Below, piece by piece: positions 15,809 to 25,850 of a stretch of DNA of 64,000 nucleotides (the first letter of the stretch is position 1; every line of letters begins with the position of its first letter). The notes under the pieces were generated by a model. It was given only the letters and a program-made list of their open reading frames with translations, did no database searches and had not been told where the DNA came from. Made by a program: the position numbers and the translations under genes. The stretch covers positions 3,224,001-3,288,000 of the forward strand of contig NZ_CP107899.1 of the NCBI RefSeq assembly GCF_036013915.1, in the 5' to 3' direction. The stretch is from Streptomyces sp. NBC_00464. GTDB taxonomy: Bacteria; Actinomycetota; Actinomycetes; Streptomycetales; Streptomycetaceae.

Positions 15809-17647
15809 ATGCGCCCGCACGCCTCCAAGCCCGCCCATGACGACGCCGGCACCGATCGTGCGACGGCGAGCAAGCCTTCTCGTACGCCGGAGAGAGCCGC
15901 AGGCGCCACGCAGCAGGAGTCGCTCCCGCAGGGGTTGCTCCAGCAGGGGGTGCCCATCCTTCCGCGCGCGGCGGGGAACGCGGCCGTGGTCCAGATGCTG
16001 CGTCAGGCGGGCCACCCCGGGGTCGAGGAGGCTCACCAGCACGGCGGGGGCTGCGGGCACGAGTATCAGCAGGACGAGCCGGCCTCGGTGCAGCGCTCCG
16101 CCGTGCATGACGTGCTGCGCTCCGCAGGGCAGCCGCTGGACAGCGGAACCCGTACGGACATGGAGGCCCGGTTCGGCGCCGACTTCGCCGACGTACGCAT
16201 CCACAACGACGGCGCCGCCCGCACCTCCGCCGCCGAGATCGGCGCTCGCGCGTACACCTCGGGAAGCCACATCGTGCTGGGCGACGGCGGGGGCGACCGG
16301 CACACCCTGGCCCATGAGCTGACCCACGTCATCCAGCAGCGCCAGGGCCCGGTGAGCGGCAACGACAACGGCGGCGGCCTCAAGGTCTCCGACCCCTCCG
16401 ACCGGTTCGAACGGGAGGCGGAGGCGCAGGCGACGCGCGTCCTGTCCGGCAGCGCCCCGGTCCGTGCGGCAGCGGAGGCGACGGCCCACGCGCACGGCTC
16501 CGGCGAGCCGTCCGTGCAGCGGATGCGCAGCAACAACCCGCACGGCGTCACCGGCGGCGAGCACAACGGGTGGGAGCTGACCGCTCACCACGTCGTCGCC
16601 CACTCCCAGCTGACCGGCGCACTGAACTCCATGGACGGCGGGAAGCAGGCGACGCTGCTGCGCCAGGCGGTGCCCGAGGTGATCACCGACACGATGCTGG
16701 CGAATCTGAAGGTCAAGATTCCGGCGCACCTGAACAAGGACGACTTCAGGACCAGGTTGCGCGCCGCGCTGGTCAAGAAGGGCGGGGGCGACACGGCCGA
16801 GTTCCTGGGGAACAACCTCAAGGAGCTCCGCTATGCCTTCTACGAGTGGCAGGGCGGCAATCAGTTCTTCGGCCCCAACACCAGCCTCCGCGCGGAACCG
16901 ACCGGTAGCGGGGAGGACACGGACTACGACGGCCTGTCGTTCTCTCCGCTGGGTGCCGCGCGGTTCACGGATCTCACCGCGCTGGGCGACGAGCTGAAGG
17001 CCGCGAACGCGGCCGGCGACAAGGATAGGCAGGCCCACCTGCTGCGCCAGATCCTGAGCATCACCGTGAACTCCGCCCCGCGTCCGTTCGACGCCTCGGC
17101 CTGGACCGAGGTGACCTCCTTGGCGGAGGTGGACCGGCTGGCCGAAGCCCTGGGCCGGGACCACATGCGGGGCTACACCTACTTCATGATGCGGATGGAC
17201 GACATCGCGAAGGGGCGGTACACCGGGATCTCCCAGAACGAGGACAGGACGAAGTTCTTCTACTACGGTCAGCCGATCCAGTCGTTGGAGGTCAAGGGCT
17301 CGTTCATCTACATCAAGCTGAACACGCAACAGGAAACGGTCGTGACGAAGAAGCAGGTGGCGCTCGCCGAACTCCTGCCCGACGCCCAGCTCCTCGCCGG
17401 GAAAATGGAGTTCGACCTGCCCGCCGGTGGTCGCCTCAACAACGGCGCCCTCGCCCTGGACGGATACGCCGGATCGGTCCCCGTCGAGCAGATCTCGCCC
17501 ACCCGGTTCCGGATGGACCAGAACATCTTCCGGAACCGGAAGCTCGACACGGACGACGCCGGGATGAAGCTGTCCGACTTCTGCGTGCAGGTCGGCGTCC
17601 CGACCTCCACCTTCCTGCCCCGCGTTCTGGTGGAGGCCATGGCCTAG
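15809..17647 (+). CDS. DUF4157 metallopeptidase-like protein with possible toxin module
   Basis: 612 residues from ATG 15809 (RBS GGAAGG). Residues about 75-200 are a DUF4157 domain, with the DVRIHND and ARAYTSGSHIVLG motifs and a zinc HExxH site (His169, Glu170, His173 in TLAHELTHVIQQ). DUF4157 proteins are common cargo or processing parts of extracellular contractile injection systems. After a linker ending VQRMRSN there is a region with HHVVAHS (about residue 265) and later GNQFFGPN, a His/Asn arrangement that could be an HNH-like nuclease fold. No injection-system genes are in the window. No signal peptide is present. Its 3' end overlaps the convergent hydrolase gene by 4 bp. Confidence 0.82.
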   Translation: MRPHASKPAHDDAGTDRATASKPSRTPERAAGATQQESLPQGLLQQGVPILPRAAGNAAVVQMLRQAGHPGVEEAHQHGGGCGHEYQQDEPASVQRSAVHDVLRSAGQPLDSGTRTDMEARFGADFADVRIHNDGAARTSAAEIGARAYTSGSHIVLGDGGGDRHTLAHELTHVIQQRQGPVSGNDNGGGLKVSDPSDRFEREAEAQATRVLSGSAPVRAAAEATAHAHGSGEPSVQRMRSNNPHGVTGGEHNGWELTAHHVVAHSQLTGALNSMDGGKQATLLRQAVPEVITDTMLANLKVKIPAHLNKDDFRTRLRAALVKKGGGDTAEFLGNNLKELRYAFYEWQGGNQFFGPNTSLRAEPTGSGEDTDYDGLSFSPLGAARFTDLTALGDELKAANAAGDKDRQAHLLRQILSITVNSAPRPFDASAWTEVTSLAEVDRLAEALGRDHMRGYTYFMMRMDDIAKGRYTGISQNEDRTKFFYYGQPIQSLEVKGSFIYIKLNTQQETVVTKKQVALAELLPDAQLLAGKMEFDLPAGGRLNNGALALDGYAGSVPVEQISPTRFRMDQNIFRNRKLDTDDAGMKLSDFCVQVGVPTSTFLPRVLVEAMA

Positions 17648-19335
17648 GACCGCTCGCCCGGACCGTACGGCAGCACGAGCGCGGAGTCCGCGTGCACGGT
17701 GACGCGCACCGGCACGAACTCCGTCGCGTCCACCCGGGATTCGCCCGTGCCGGGGTTCGGCGCATAGCGCGGGTGGGCGCCCGCGCTGATCTGCCAGCGG
17801 ATGCGGTGGCCTGCGGCGAAGCGGTACGCGGTGGAGCTCATCGGGACGGCGACATGGGCCGGGTCCTCACCTGACGTACGCAACCGGGCGATTCCGTCGC
17901 AGACGTTGGTGGAGCGGCCGGCCGCGTCCACGTCGCACAGCCGGGTGAAGACGTCCGCGTGCCCGCTGTCCGTGGACGCGCCGATCCTCGCGGAGACCGC
18001 GCCCAGCACCGTGACGGGCTCGGTCAGGACCGGGCCGGTGAAGGTGAGGACGTCGTCGCGGGACTCCAGCGTGCCGTTGTCCCGGGCGCCGGCCGGGAGG
18101 GAGAGCAGCGGGCCGCCGAGGGAGGGCGTCGGGTCGGCGGGGTCGTGGCGGAAGGCGGCCAGGGGGGCGGTGTCCGTGGGCGGCTGCCGGGTGAGGTGGC
18201 CGTCGGCGGTCGGGAACCAGGAGGTGGTGGCCGGGTCGAGCGGCCACGCGTCGAGGTCCTGCCACGCCGCGTCCGCGCCGCCCATGTGCACGCGTACGGG
18301 GGTGGGGCGCAGCTCCGAGGGGTCGTCGCACAGGTGGGCGCGGAGCCAGGCCAGGCTCTCGGCGAACACTTCGGGCCAGCCCTGCTGCAGGGCGGAGGCG
18401 TGGGTCCAGGGGCCGGCGAGCAGGGCCGTCTCGCCGCCTGCCGCGCGCAGCCGTGCGTACTGCGCGAAGGTCTGGTCGACGAGGGCGTCGTGCCAGCCGG
18501 TGACGAGGGCGGTGGGGATGCCCGGACGGTCGGCGGCCCCGGCCGCCGACGCTCCCCGCCAGTACGGGTCGTCCGCGTCCGGGTGCGTCATCACGGCGTC
18601 GAGCCAGGGCACCTCCTGCCCGAGTGCGGCCGTGTAGGCCCCCTTGAGCGGACGGGTGTTGACGATGTCCTTCAGGTGGCGCTTCAGCCGCAGCGTCGCC
18701 TTGATGAACGGCCCCATGCCGCGGTGCTGGTACGTCATCCCGGCGCCGACGAGCAGCGCGTTCTCCAGGTGGAGCACGCCGTCGGTGTGGAAGAGGGCGT
18801 ACGGGTCGTGCAGGCCGACCTGGACCACCATGGCCTTCAGTTCCGGCGGCGGGTCCAGGGCGAGCGCCCACTGGACGTAGCCGAGGTAGCTGGGTCCGAC
18901 GGTGCCCAGGGTGCCGTTGAACCAGGGCTGTTCGCGCAGCCAGTTCACCGTGGCGAGGCCGTCTGCGGCCTCGTTGCGCCAGAGGTCGAAGGTGCCGCCC
19001 GAGCCGCCGGTGCCGCGGCAGCTCTGGAGGATCACGTGGAAGCCCTGTTCGGCGAAGAGGATCCCGTACTGGGGGGACCAGGGCACGCCCCGGCCGTAGG
19101 GCGAGCGCACGAGGAGGGTGGGGAAGTCGCCCGCCTCGCGGGGGAAGTAGTGGTCCGTGATCAGGGGGCTGCCGTCGGCGGCGGGGACCGTCAGCCCCGG
19201 CTCCCAGCCGACCCGGTGGCGTCTCGCCGGGAGCCCGCGCCAGGTGGCCCGCATCATCCGGGCGGAGAGCGGGGGCTTCGCGGCCGACGGCGTCCGGGCG
19301 GGCCTCTGCAGGGCGTCGTGCGTGCGTGATGTCAT
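17644..19335 (-). CDS. CocE/NonD family hydrolase (X-Pro dipeptidyl-peptidase-like)
   Basis: 563 residues from ATG 19335 with GGAGG RBS. An alpha/beta hydrolase domain contains the nucleophile elbow GPSYLGY (Ser149), the acid in GWHDALVD and the His in GPWTHAS. A C-terminal jelly-roll (X-Pro DPP C domain: VLGAVSARIGASTDSGHADVF, YRFAAGHRIRWQISAGAHPRYAPN) completes the CocE/NonD architecture. Such enzymes hydrolyse acyl esters or amides. It is divergent from a TetR gene across a 23-bp perfect operator, which suggests induction by its substrate. Confidence 0.93.
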   Translation of the reverse strand: MTSRTHDALQRPARTPSAAKPPLSARMMRATWRGLPARRHRVGWEPGLTVPAADGSPLITDHYFPREAGDFPTLLVRSPYGRGVPWSPQYGILFAEQGFHVILQSCRGTGGSGGTFDLWRNEAADGLATVNWLREQPWFNGTLGTVGPSYLGYVQWALALDPPPELKAMVVQVGLHDPYALFHTDGVLHLENALLVGAGMTYQHRGMGPFIKATLRLKRHLKDIVNTRPLKGAYTAALGQEVPWLDAVMTHPDADDPYWRGASAAGAADRPGIPTALVTGWHDALVDQTFAQYARLRAAGGETALLAGPWTHASALQQGWPEVFAESLAWLRAHLCDDPSELRPTPVRVHMGGADAAWQDLDAWPLDPATTSWFPTADGHLTRQPPTDTAPLAAFRHDPADPTPSLGGPLLSLPAGARDNGTLESRDDVLTFTGPVLTEPVTVLGAVSARIGASTDSGHADVFTRLCDVDAAGRSTNVCDGIARLRTSGEDPAHVAVPMSSTAYRFAAGHRIRWQISAGAHPRYAPNPGTGESRVDATEFVPVRVTVHADSALVLPYGPGERS

Positions 19336-19358
19336 CGTTCGCCTCCATCGCTCCACTC

Positions 19359-19381
19359 ATTCTCGTACTGTGTACGAGAAT
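19359..19381. promoter_or_regulatory. 23-bp TetR operator (perfect 10-3-10 inverted repeat)
   Basis: ATTCTCGTAC-TGT-GTACGAGAAT: the two 10-bp arms match exactly. It lies 24 bp upstream of the hydrolase ATG and 60 bp upstream of the divergent TetR start, so a bound repressor would block both. Confidence 0.85.
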
Positions 19382-19441
19382 AGACGATGCTTGGATGAGC
19401 GGGACAGCAGCCGCAGCAGTGAGGAAGGGAACGGCAGGATC

Positions 19442-20158
19442 GTGACCCGTGCCGAAGGGGCGGGCGCCACCGGCGTCGACCCCCGAGAACTCTGGCTGAC
19501 CCCGGACCGGCCCCGCCGGGGGCGCAGGCCCGCCTTCAGCCGCGAGGCGATCACGGTGGCGGCCGTCGCCCTGGCCGACGCCGAGGGAATCGAAGCGGTC
19601 ACCATGCGGCGGGTCGCCGCCGAGGTGGGCGCCGGCGTCATGTCGCTCTACAGCTACGCCCCCGACAAGGAGACGCTGCTGGACCTGATGATCGACCACG
19701 TCAACGGCGAACTGTCCGCGTCCGCTCCGCTCACCGGCGACTGGCGGGCCGACCTCAAGGCCATCGGGCACCTCCAGCGCGACCACATGCTCCGCCACCC
19801 CTGGCTGGCCACGGCGGTCCCCGCCCGCCGGACGCTCGGCCCCCGCACCCTCGCCTTCCTGGAGCACGCTCTGGCCGCCCTGCGGCCCAGCGGTCTCGAC
19901 GGCGGCGCCCGGCTTGAGGTCTTTGCCCAGCTCACCGCGTTCGTGGCCGGGCACGTGGCCCACGAGGTGGCGCAGGCCGAGGCCGCCCTGTCGCCGGACC
20001 GCGCCGCGGCCGAGGCGCTCTACCTCACCACCGTCGCGGCGGACGGCCACCACCCGGAACTGGCGGAGGCTCTCGCCTCGGCCGCCCGCCCGGTCACCCC
20101 CGACGCCACGTTCGCCCGCTTCCTGAACCGGCTGGTGGACGGGCTGGACGCGGACTGA
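19442..20158 (+). CDS. TetR family regulator (TetR_C-type effector domain)
   Basis: 238 residues from GTG 19442. HTH at about residues 30-75 (FSREAITVAAVALADAEGIEAVTMRRVAAEVGAGVMSLYSYAPDKETL, given in short pieces: SREAITVAAV, TMRRVAAEVG, MSLYSYAPDK). The rest is a helical TetR_C domain (DHMLRHPWLATAVPARR; FVAGHVAHEVAQAEA). It should repress the divergent CocE-type hydrolase gene and itself through the palindrome at 19359-19381. Inducer unknown. Confidence 0.92.
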   Translation: MTRAEGAGATGVDPRELWLTPDRPRRGRRPAFSREAITVAAVALADAEGIEAVTMRRVAAEVGAGVMSLYSYAPDKETLLDLMIDHVNGELSASAPLTGDWRADLKAIGHLQRDHMLRHPWLATAVPARRTLGPRTLAFLEHALAALRPSGLDGGARLEVFAQLTAFVAGHVAHEVAQAEAALSPDRAAAEALYLTTVAADGHHPELAEALASAARPVTPDATFARFLNRLVDGLDAD

Positions 20159-20186
20159 CCGGGCGGGCCCGGCCCGTACATACGAC

Positions 20187-20226
20187 GACACCGGCCCCCG
20201 GGGACGAATCCCCGGGGGCCGGTGTC
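20187..20226. terminator. bidirectional terminator between tetR and groEL2
   Basis: GACACCGGCCCCCGGGG pairs perfectly with CCCCGGGGGCCGGTGTC (17 bp) around ACGAAT. It lies between two convergent genes and can end transcripts from both. Confidence 0.85.
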
Positions 20227-20262
20227 ATGTACTGCTGTGCAGGAACTACCGATCCGTCAGGA

Positions 20263-21960
<1,698 letters not shown>

Positions 21961-22014
21961 CTACCGGTTCCTTGCCCCGGAGGCCTGCGGGCCTCACCGG
22001 CCCGGTCCAAGTTT

Positions 22015-22075
22015 CTGTCACTCTCACCCAGAGAGTGCTAACCAATAATTAGCACTCGACCCCCGAGAGTGCAAG
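22015..22075 (-). promoter_or_regulatory. groEL2 promoter with two tandem CIRCE (HrcA) operators
   Basis: Reading the minus strand: CTTGCACTC-N9-GAGTGCTAA (22075-22049) then TTAGCACTC-N9-GAGTGACAG (22041-22015). The CIRCE consensus is TTAGCACTC-N9-GAGTGCTAA; each copy has one exact arm and one degenerate arm. A promoter is embedded: -35 TTGCAC (22074-22069), 17-bp spacer, -10 TAATTA (22051-22046), so HrcA binding would cover the polymerase site. Confidence 0.9.
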
Positions 22076-22080
22076 CGTCC

Positions 22081-22185
22081 CCCTCGGAGTGTGGACAGCC
22101 ACAGGCGGCACGCCCCCCTCGGAGCGTGGACAGCCACAGGCGGCACGCCCCCCTCGGAGCGTGGACAGCCACAGAGGGCACGGCG
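22081..22185 (+). repeat. 3 x 35-bp tandem repeat upstream of groEL2
   Basis: The unit CCCTCGGAGYGTGGACAGCC-ACAGGCGGCACGCCC begins at 22081, 22116 and 22151. Copies 1 and 2 differ by one base in the core; copy 3 diverges in its last third. The period is not a multiple of three, so it is not a coding repeat. It lies immediately outside the CIRCE region and before the csp terminator. Confidence 0.85.
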
Positions 22186-22206
22186 GAAGCGGCCCGGGAC
22201 GCGCGA

Positions 22207-22235
22207 AGGGCCCGTACCTGTGGGGTACGGGCCCT
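22207..22235 (-). terminator. terminator of the cold-shock gene
   Basis: AGGGCCCGTAC pairs with GTACGGGCCCT (11 bp, perfect) around a 7-nt loop, about 50 bp past the csp stop on the minus strand. Confidence 0.8.
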
Positions 22236-22283
22236 CCGTGCGTGAGTAGTGTCGTCGACCGACTGCGTCGAACCCGGCCGGGC

Positions 22284-22490
22284 TCAGCCGACGGCGAGCT
22301 TGACCATGTCCGCCTGCGGCCCCTTCTGGCCCTGCGAGATCTCGAATTCAACTCGCTGACCCTCTTCGAGGGTGCGGTACCCGTCCATCTGGATCGCGCT
22401 GTAGTGGACGAAAACATCCGCACCACCGTCGACCGCGATGAAGCCGTACCCCTTCTCCGCGTTGAACCACTTGACGGTGCCCTGAGCCAT
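22284..22490 (-). CDS. cold-shock protein (Csp family)
   Basis: 68 residues with both RNA-binding motifs: KGYGFIAV (RNP1) and DVFVHYSAI (RNP2). It is a single OB-fold cold-shock domain that binds single-stranded nucleic acid and melts RNA structure. ATG 22490 follows GGGGAG. The likely promoter lies about 120 bp upstream, giving the long leader usual for csp genes. Confidence 0.95.
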   Translation of the reverse strand: MAQGTVKWFNAEKGYGFIAVDGGADVFVHYSAIQMDGYRTLEEGQRVEFEISQGQKGPQADMVKLAVG

Positions 22491-22603
22491 GCCTAACTCC
22501 CCTATTACTGGCCCTTGCACGGGACCACACTTCGCGGACCCGGGTCAGAACTCACCCTCCGACAGGAGAGGGTGTGTGCGCCGGAACGCGTCGACCGCGG
22601 CCG

Positions 22604-22631
22604 AATGTATCTGCCCAACTGCCCTCTGCAA
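22604..22631 (-). promoter_or_regulatory. candidate csp promoter with long 5' leader
   Basis: On the minus strand TTGCAG (22631-22626), 16-bp spacer, TACATT (22609-22604). This predicts a leader of roughly 105 nt before the ATG at 22490, in keeping with cold-shock mRNAs. The remaining stretch up to 22846 shows no convincing gene: an 84-codon minus-strand frame there lacks GC3 bias and RBS. Confidence 0.4.
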
Positions 22632-22846
22632 CAGGTCAATCGGACGAGAATTCTGGGCAGCACCGATCGCCTCAATATGGGGATTTCGTGAGAATCCAGG
22701 GCAAGTCCGGCCAGGCAAAGGCGACTTATGGCGCAAGGGGCTCACGTACTTTGGCTGCTTCTTGTCGTGGCCAGGCGCATTCTCATATGCGGGTGGCACG
22801 GGCAGCGGAGGGGACTTCCCTCACCCTATCGCGCTCAACCATGCAG

Positions 22847-22883
22847 AATTGCCCCCTCCGCTTCTGTCGCAGAGGGGGCAATT
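22847..22883 (-). terminator. terminator of the thrC-sulfur carrier operon
   Basis: AATTGCCCCCTC pairs exactly with GAGGGGGCAATT (12 bp, 13-nt loop), about 55 bp beyond the stop of the MoaD/ThiS gene. The symmetry allows bidirectional action. Confidence 0.85.
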
Positions 22884-22936
22884 CCGGTGACACGGTGGAG
22901 TCGGGCCGGCCCCGACCGGGGGCTCGGCCCGCGGGC

Positions 22937-23215
22937 TCAGCAGCCGCCGGCGACCGCCGGGATGATCGAGACACCGGCGCCGTCCGGGGTGACCGCGTCC
23001 AGGCCGCCCTCGAAGCGCACGTCGTCGTCGTTGACGTACACGTTCACGAAGCGGCGCAGCTTGCCCTGGTCGTCCAGGACGCGGGCGGCGATGCCCGGGT
23101 GGTCCTTCTCCAGGGACTCGATGACCTGGGAGAGGGTCGCGCCCTCGGCCGGGACCTCGGCCTGGCCGCCCGTGTAGGTGCGGAGGATGGTGGGGATACG
23201 GACCTTGACGCTCAT
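22937..23215 (-). CDS. MoaD/ThiS family sulfur-carrier protein ending Gly-Gly-Cys
   Basis: 92 residues with the ubiquitin-like fold of MoaD/ThiS (KVRIPTILRTYTGG, LSQVIESLEKDHPGI, FVNVYVNDDDVR, VSIIPAVAGG). The usual terminal Gly-Gly is followed by one extra Cys. Sulfur carriers need a free Gly-Gly to be thiocarboxylated, so the Cys must be removed first, as done by JAMM-type proteases for CysO- or QbsE-like carriers. It lies 41 bp behind thrC and is probably co-transcribed. It may act in methionine or cysteine sulfur transfer; the exact pathway is not shown. Confidence 0.9.
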   Translation of the reverse strand: MSVKVRIPTILRTYTGGQAEVPAEGATLSQVIESLEKDHPGIAARVLDDQGKLRRFVNVYVNDDDVRFEGGLDAVTPDGAGVSIIPAVAGGC

Positions 23216-23256
23216 GGTGGGTGCCCTTCCTGGAGTCTCGGGTGGTCGGGAGCTGC

Positions 23257-24552
23257 TCAGCTGGTGGTGGCGAGTCCGGCGGCGCGGAAGGCTTCCAGGC
23301 TCGGCCGGATCGTGGCGCTCGCCTGCGAGGTGGCGGCCACCGCGTCCAGCGTCTTGAGGCCGTCACCGGTGTTCAGGACGACGGTGGTGAGCGACGGGTC
23401 CAGCAGGCCGGCCTCGATCAGCTTCTTCGTCACGCCGACCGTCACCCCGCCCGCGGTCTCGGCGAAGATGCCCTCGGTGCGGGCCAGCAGCTTGATCGCG
23501 TCGACGACCTGCTCGTCGTTGACGTCGTCGACGGCGCCACCGGTGCGGCGGGCGATGTCCAGGACGTACGGGCCGTCGGCCGGGTTGCCGATCGCCAGGG
23601 ACTTGGCGATCGTGTTCGGCTTCTGCGGCCGCACCACGTCGTGACCGGCCTTGAAGGCGGAGGAGACCGGGGAGCAGCCCTCGGCCTGGGCGCCGAAGAT
23701 CTTGTACGGCTTGTCCTCGACCAGGCCGAGCTTGATCAGCTCCTGGAGACCCTTGTCGATCTTCGTGAGCTGGGAGCCGGACGCGATCGGGATGACGATC
23801 TGGTCGGGCAGCCGCCAGCCGAGCTGCTCGCAGATCTCGTACGCGAGGGTCTTGGACCCTTCGCCGTAGTACGGGCGCAGGTTGACGTTGACGAAGCCCC
23901 AGCCCTCGCCGAGCGGGTCGCCGATGAGCTCGGAGCAGAAGCGGTTGACGTCGTCGTAGTTGCCCTCGATGCCGACCAGCTCACCGCCGTACACAGCGGC
24001 CATGACGACCTTGCCCTGCTCCAGGTCGTGCGGGATGAACACGCAGCTGCGCAGACCGGCACGGGCGGCGGCGGCACCGACGGCGCCGGCGAGGTTGCCG
24101 GTGGAGGAGCAGGACAGGGTGGTGAATCCGAAGGCGCGGGCGGCCTCGACGGCGATCGCGACGACGCGGTCCTTGAAGGAGTGCGTCGGGTTGCCGGAGT
24201 CGTCCTTGACGTACAGACCGCCGGTGACGCCCAGCTCGCGGGCGAGGTTGTCGGCCTTGACCAGCTTGGTGAAGCCGGGGTTGATGTTGGGCTTGTCCGC
24301 GACATCGGACGGGACCGGCAGCAGCGGCGCGTAGCGCCAGATGTTGTTGGGTCCGGCCTCGATGCGCTTCTTCAGCTCGTCCGGGGAGCCGCTCGGCAGG
24401 TCGTACGCCACTTCGAGCGGCCCGAAACAGGACGCGCAGGCGAAAATCGGACCGAGTGCGAATCGCTCTCCGCATTCGCGGCAGGAAAGCGCCGCGGCGG
24501 GACCGAGGTCCACGGAAGATTCGGTGTTTGCTGCAACAGTCTCAACAGCCAT
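23257..24552 (-). CDS. thrC: threonine synthase
   Basis: 431 residues. An N-terminal zinc-ribbon-like motif (Cys24, Cys27, Cys39, Cys42) precedes the PLP fold; Lys127 in GNPTHSFKDR is the Schiff-base lysine and SSTGNLAGAVGAAAA binds the PLP phosphate. This is the short threonine synthase type of Actinobacteria, converting O-phosphohomoserine to threonine. ATG 24552 follows AAAGGG. Paired with the MoaD/ThiS gene downstream; other thr genes are not nearby. Confidence 0.95.
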   Translation of the reverse strand: MAVETVAANTESSVDLGPAAALSCRECGERFALGPIFACASCFGPLEVAYDLPSGSPDELKKRIEAGPNNIWRYAPLLPVPSDVADKPNINPGFTKLVKADNLARELGVTGGLYVKDDSGNPTHSFKDRVVAIAVEAARAFGFTTLSCSSTGNLAGAVGAAAARAGLRSCVFIPHDLEQGKVVMAAVYGGELVGIEGNYDDVNRFCSELIGDPLGEGWGFVNVNLRPYYGEGSKTLAYEICEQLGWRLPDQIVIPIASGSQLTKIDKGLQELIKLGLVEDKPYKIFGAQAEGCSPVSSAFKAGHDVVRPQKPNTIAKSLAIGNPADGPYVLDIARRTGGAVDDVNDEQVVDAIKLLARTEGIFAETAGGVTVGVTKKLIEAGLLDPSLTTVVLNTGDGLKTLDAVAATSQASATIRPSLEAFRAAGLATTS

Positions 24553-24849
24553 GATGGCGAGGCCCTTTCTCCTCATCTTCCTCGCGACGCATTTCGTCAC
24601 GAGACGGAATTGGCACCTTCCCCACCTGACCTCGCGGTCGGCGGGAGGGTTGCCGGGACTTCAACGGGCCGTTCCCTCTGTCCCTCTGGATGAGCGCTGT
24701 GGCACTGGACCATGGATCCAGGCGTTTATCGGCGGACGGACCCCGGCATGCGACGGCCATCTGCGTTGTTCAAGACTGTAACCGAAGCACCGGACTGTTG
24801 AGATAGTCGTCCGTACCGCGAGATGGATCACATACAGGGAGTATCGACC

Positions 24850-25797
24850 GTGCTGGAAGAGGTCGAACGCTGGCTGACCAGGCGTTCCTGGTCAGCCGCC
24901 GACCGTCCGCTGGACCGTCTGCTGGACGCCAGGAACGGCGCGCACGGGCCGGGCGTGAGTGTGGTGCTGCCTGCGCTGAACGAGGCCGAGACGGTCGGGG
25001 ACATCGTCACGACGATCCGGCGCGAGCTCATGGAGAAGGTCCGGCTGGTCGACGAGCTCGTGGTGATCGACTCCGGCTCGACGGACGCCACCACCGAGGT
25101 CGCCCGCCGGGCGGGCGCCCGGGTCGTCCACCGCGACGCGATCCTCCCCCGCGTCCCCGCCGCCCCCGGCAAGGGCGAGGTGCTCTGGCGGTCGCTCCTG
25201 GTGACCGGCGGCGACATCGTGTGCTTCATCGACGCGGACCTGAAGGACTTCTCGGCGGACTTCGTCTCCGGCATCGTCGGCCCGCTGCTGACCGACCCGG
25301 ACGTGCAGTTCGTCAAGGCGATGTACGACCGCCCGCTCGGCAACACGGCAGGTCAGGGCGGTCGTGTGACCGAGCTGGTGGCCCGGCCGCTGCTCAATCT
25401 GCACTGGCCGCAGCTGGCCGGCTTCGTCCAGCCGCTGGGCGGCGAGTACGCCGTGCGCCGCTCGCTCCTGGAGCGGCTGCCCTTCCCGGTCGGTTACGGA
25501 GTGGAGCTGGGCCTGCTCGTCGACGCCCTGCACACCGTCGGCCTGGACGCGCTCGCCCAGGTGGACGTCGGGGTCAGGATCCACCGCCACCAGGACGGCC
25601 AGGCGCTCGGACGGATGGCGGCCGCCATCTACCGCACCGCCCAGCTGCGGCTCTCCAGGGGGCATCTGGTCCGCCCGTCGCTGACGCAGTTCGAGCGCGG
25701 CGAGCACGGTTTCGTCCCGCGCACGTATGCGGTGGACACGGAGGAGCGGCCGCCGATGCGGGAGATCGAGGAGTACCTTTCACGCCGCGCGGCGTGA
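24850..25797 (+). CDS. gpgS: glucosyl-3-phosphoglycerate synthase
   Basis: 315 residues from GTG 24850 (AGGGAG, 8-nt spacing); an upstream in-frame ATG at 24823 lacks an RBS. The GT2/GT81 core is clear: VSVVLPALNEAETVGDIV, VIDSGSTDAT, and FIDADLKDF with the metal-binding DAD. The region QPLGGEYAVRR and IHRHQDGQ matches GpgS. It transfers glucose from an NDP-glucose to 3-phosphoglycerate, the first step to glucosylglycerate. It lies just before otsA, so two compatible-solute pathways meet here. Confidence 0.88.
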   Translation: MLEEVERWLTRRSWSAADRPLDRLLDARNGAHGPGVSVVLPALNEAETVGDIVTTIRRELMEKVRLVDELVVIDSGSTDATTEVARRAGARVVHRDAILPRVPAAPGKGEVLWRSLLVTGGDIVCFIDADLKDFSADFVSGIVGPLLTDPDVQFVKAMYDRPLGNTAGQGGRVTELVARPLLNLHWPQLAGFVQPLGGEYAVRRSLLERLPFPVGYGVELGLLVDALHTVGLDALAQVDVGVRIHRHQDGQALGRMAAAIYRTAQLRLSRGHLVRPSLTQFERGEHGFVPRTYAVDTEERPPMREIEEYLSRRAA

Positions 25798-25850
25798 CAC
25801 CGGCCGACTTCGCACGTTTGGACGCTTCACGATCGGGCTAGATTCCGCCC

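Noticed and set aside
15809..17647. Extracellular contractile injection system locus
   Set aside because: Only a DUF4157 protein is present; no sheath, tube, baseplate or AAA genes in the window.
13809..17647. Prophage or plasmid insertion
   Set aside because: No integrase, terminase, capsid or replication gene; only base composition and gene decay suggest acquisition.
17867..20191. Very long minus-strand open frame opposite tetR and in an alternative frame of the CocE-like gene
   Set aside because: Arg/Pro/Gly-rich translation with no domain; it is a shadow produced by high GC3 in the real genes.
22081..22185. Possible CRISPR array (35-bp repeats)
   Set aside because: Units are directly adjacent with no unique spacers, and no cas genes are present.
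22545..22799. 84-codon minus-strand frame between csp and the sulfur-carrier terminator
   Set aside because: No RBS or GC3 bias; it overlaps the likely csp promoter and leader.
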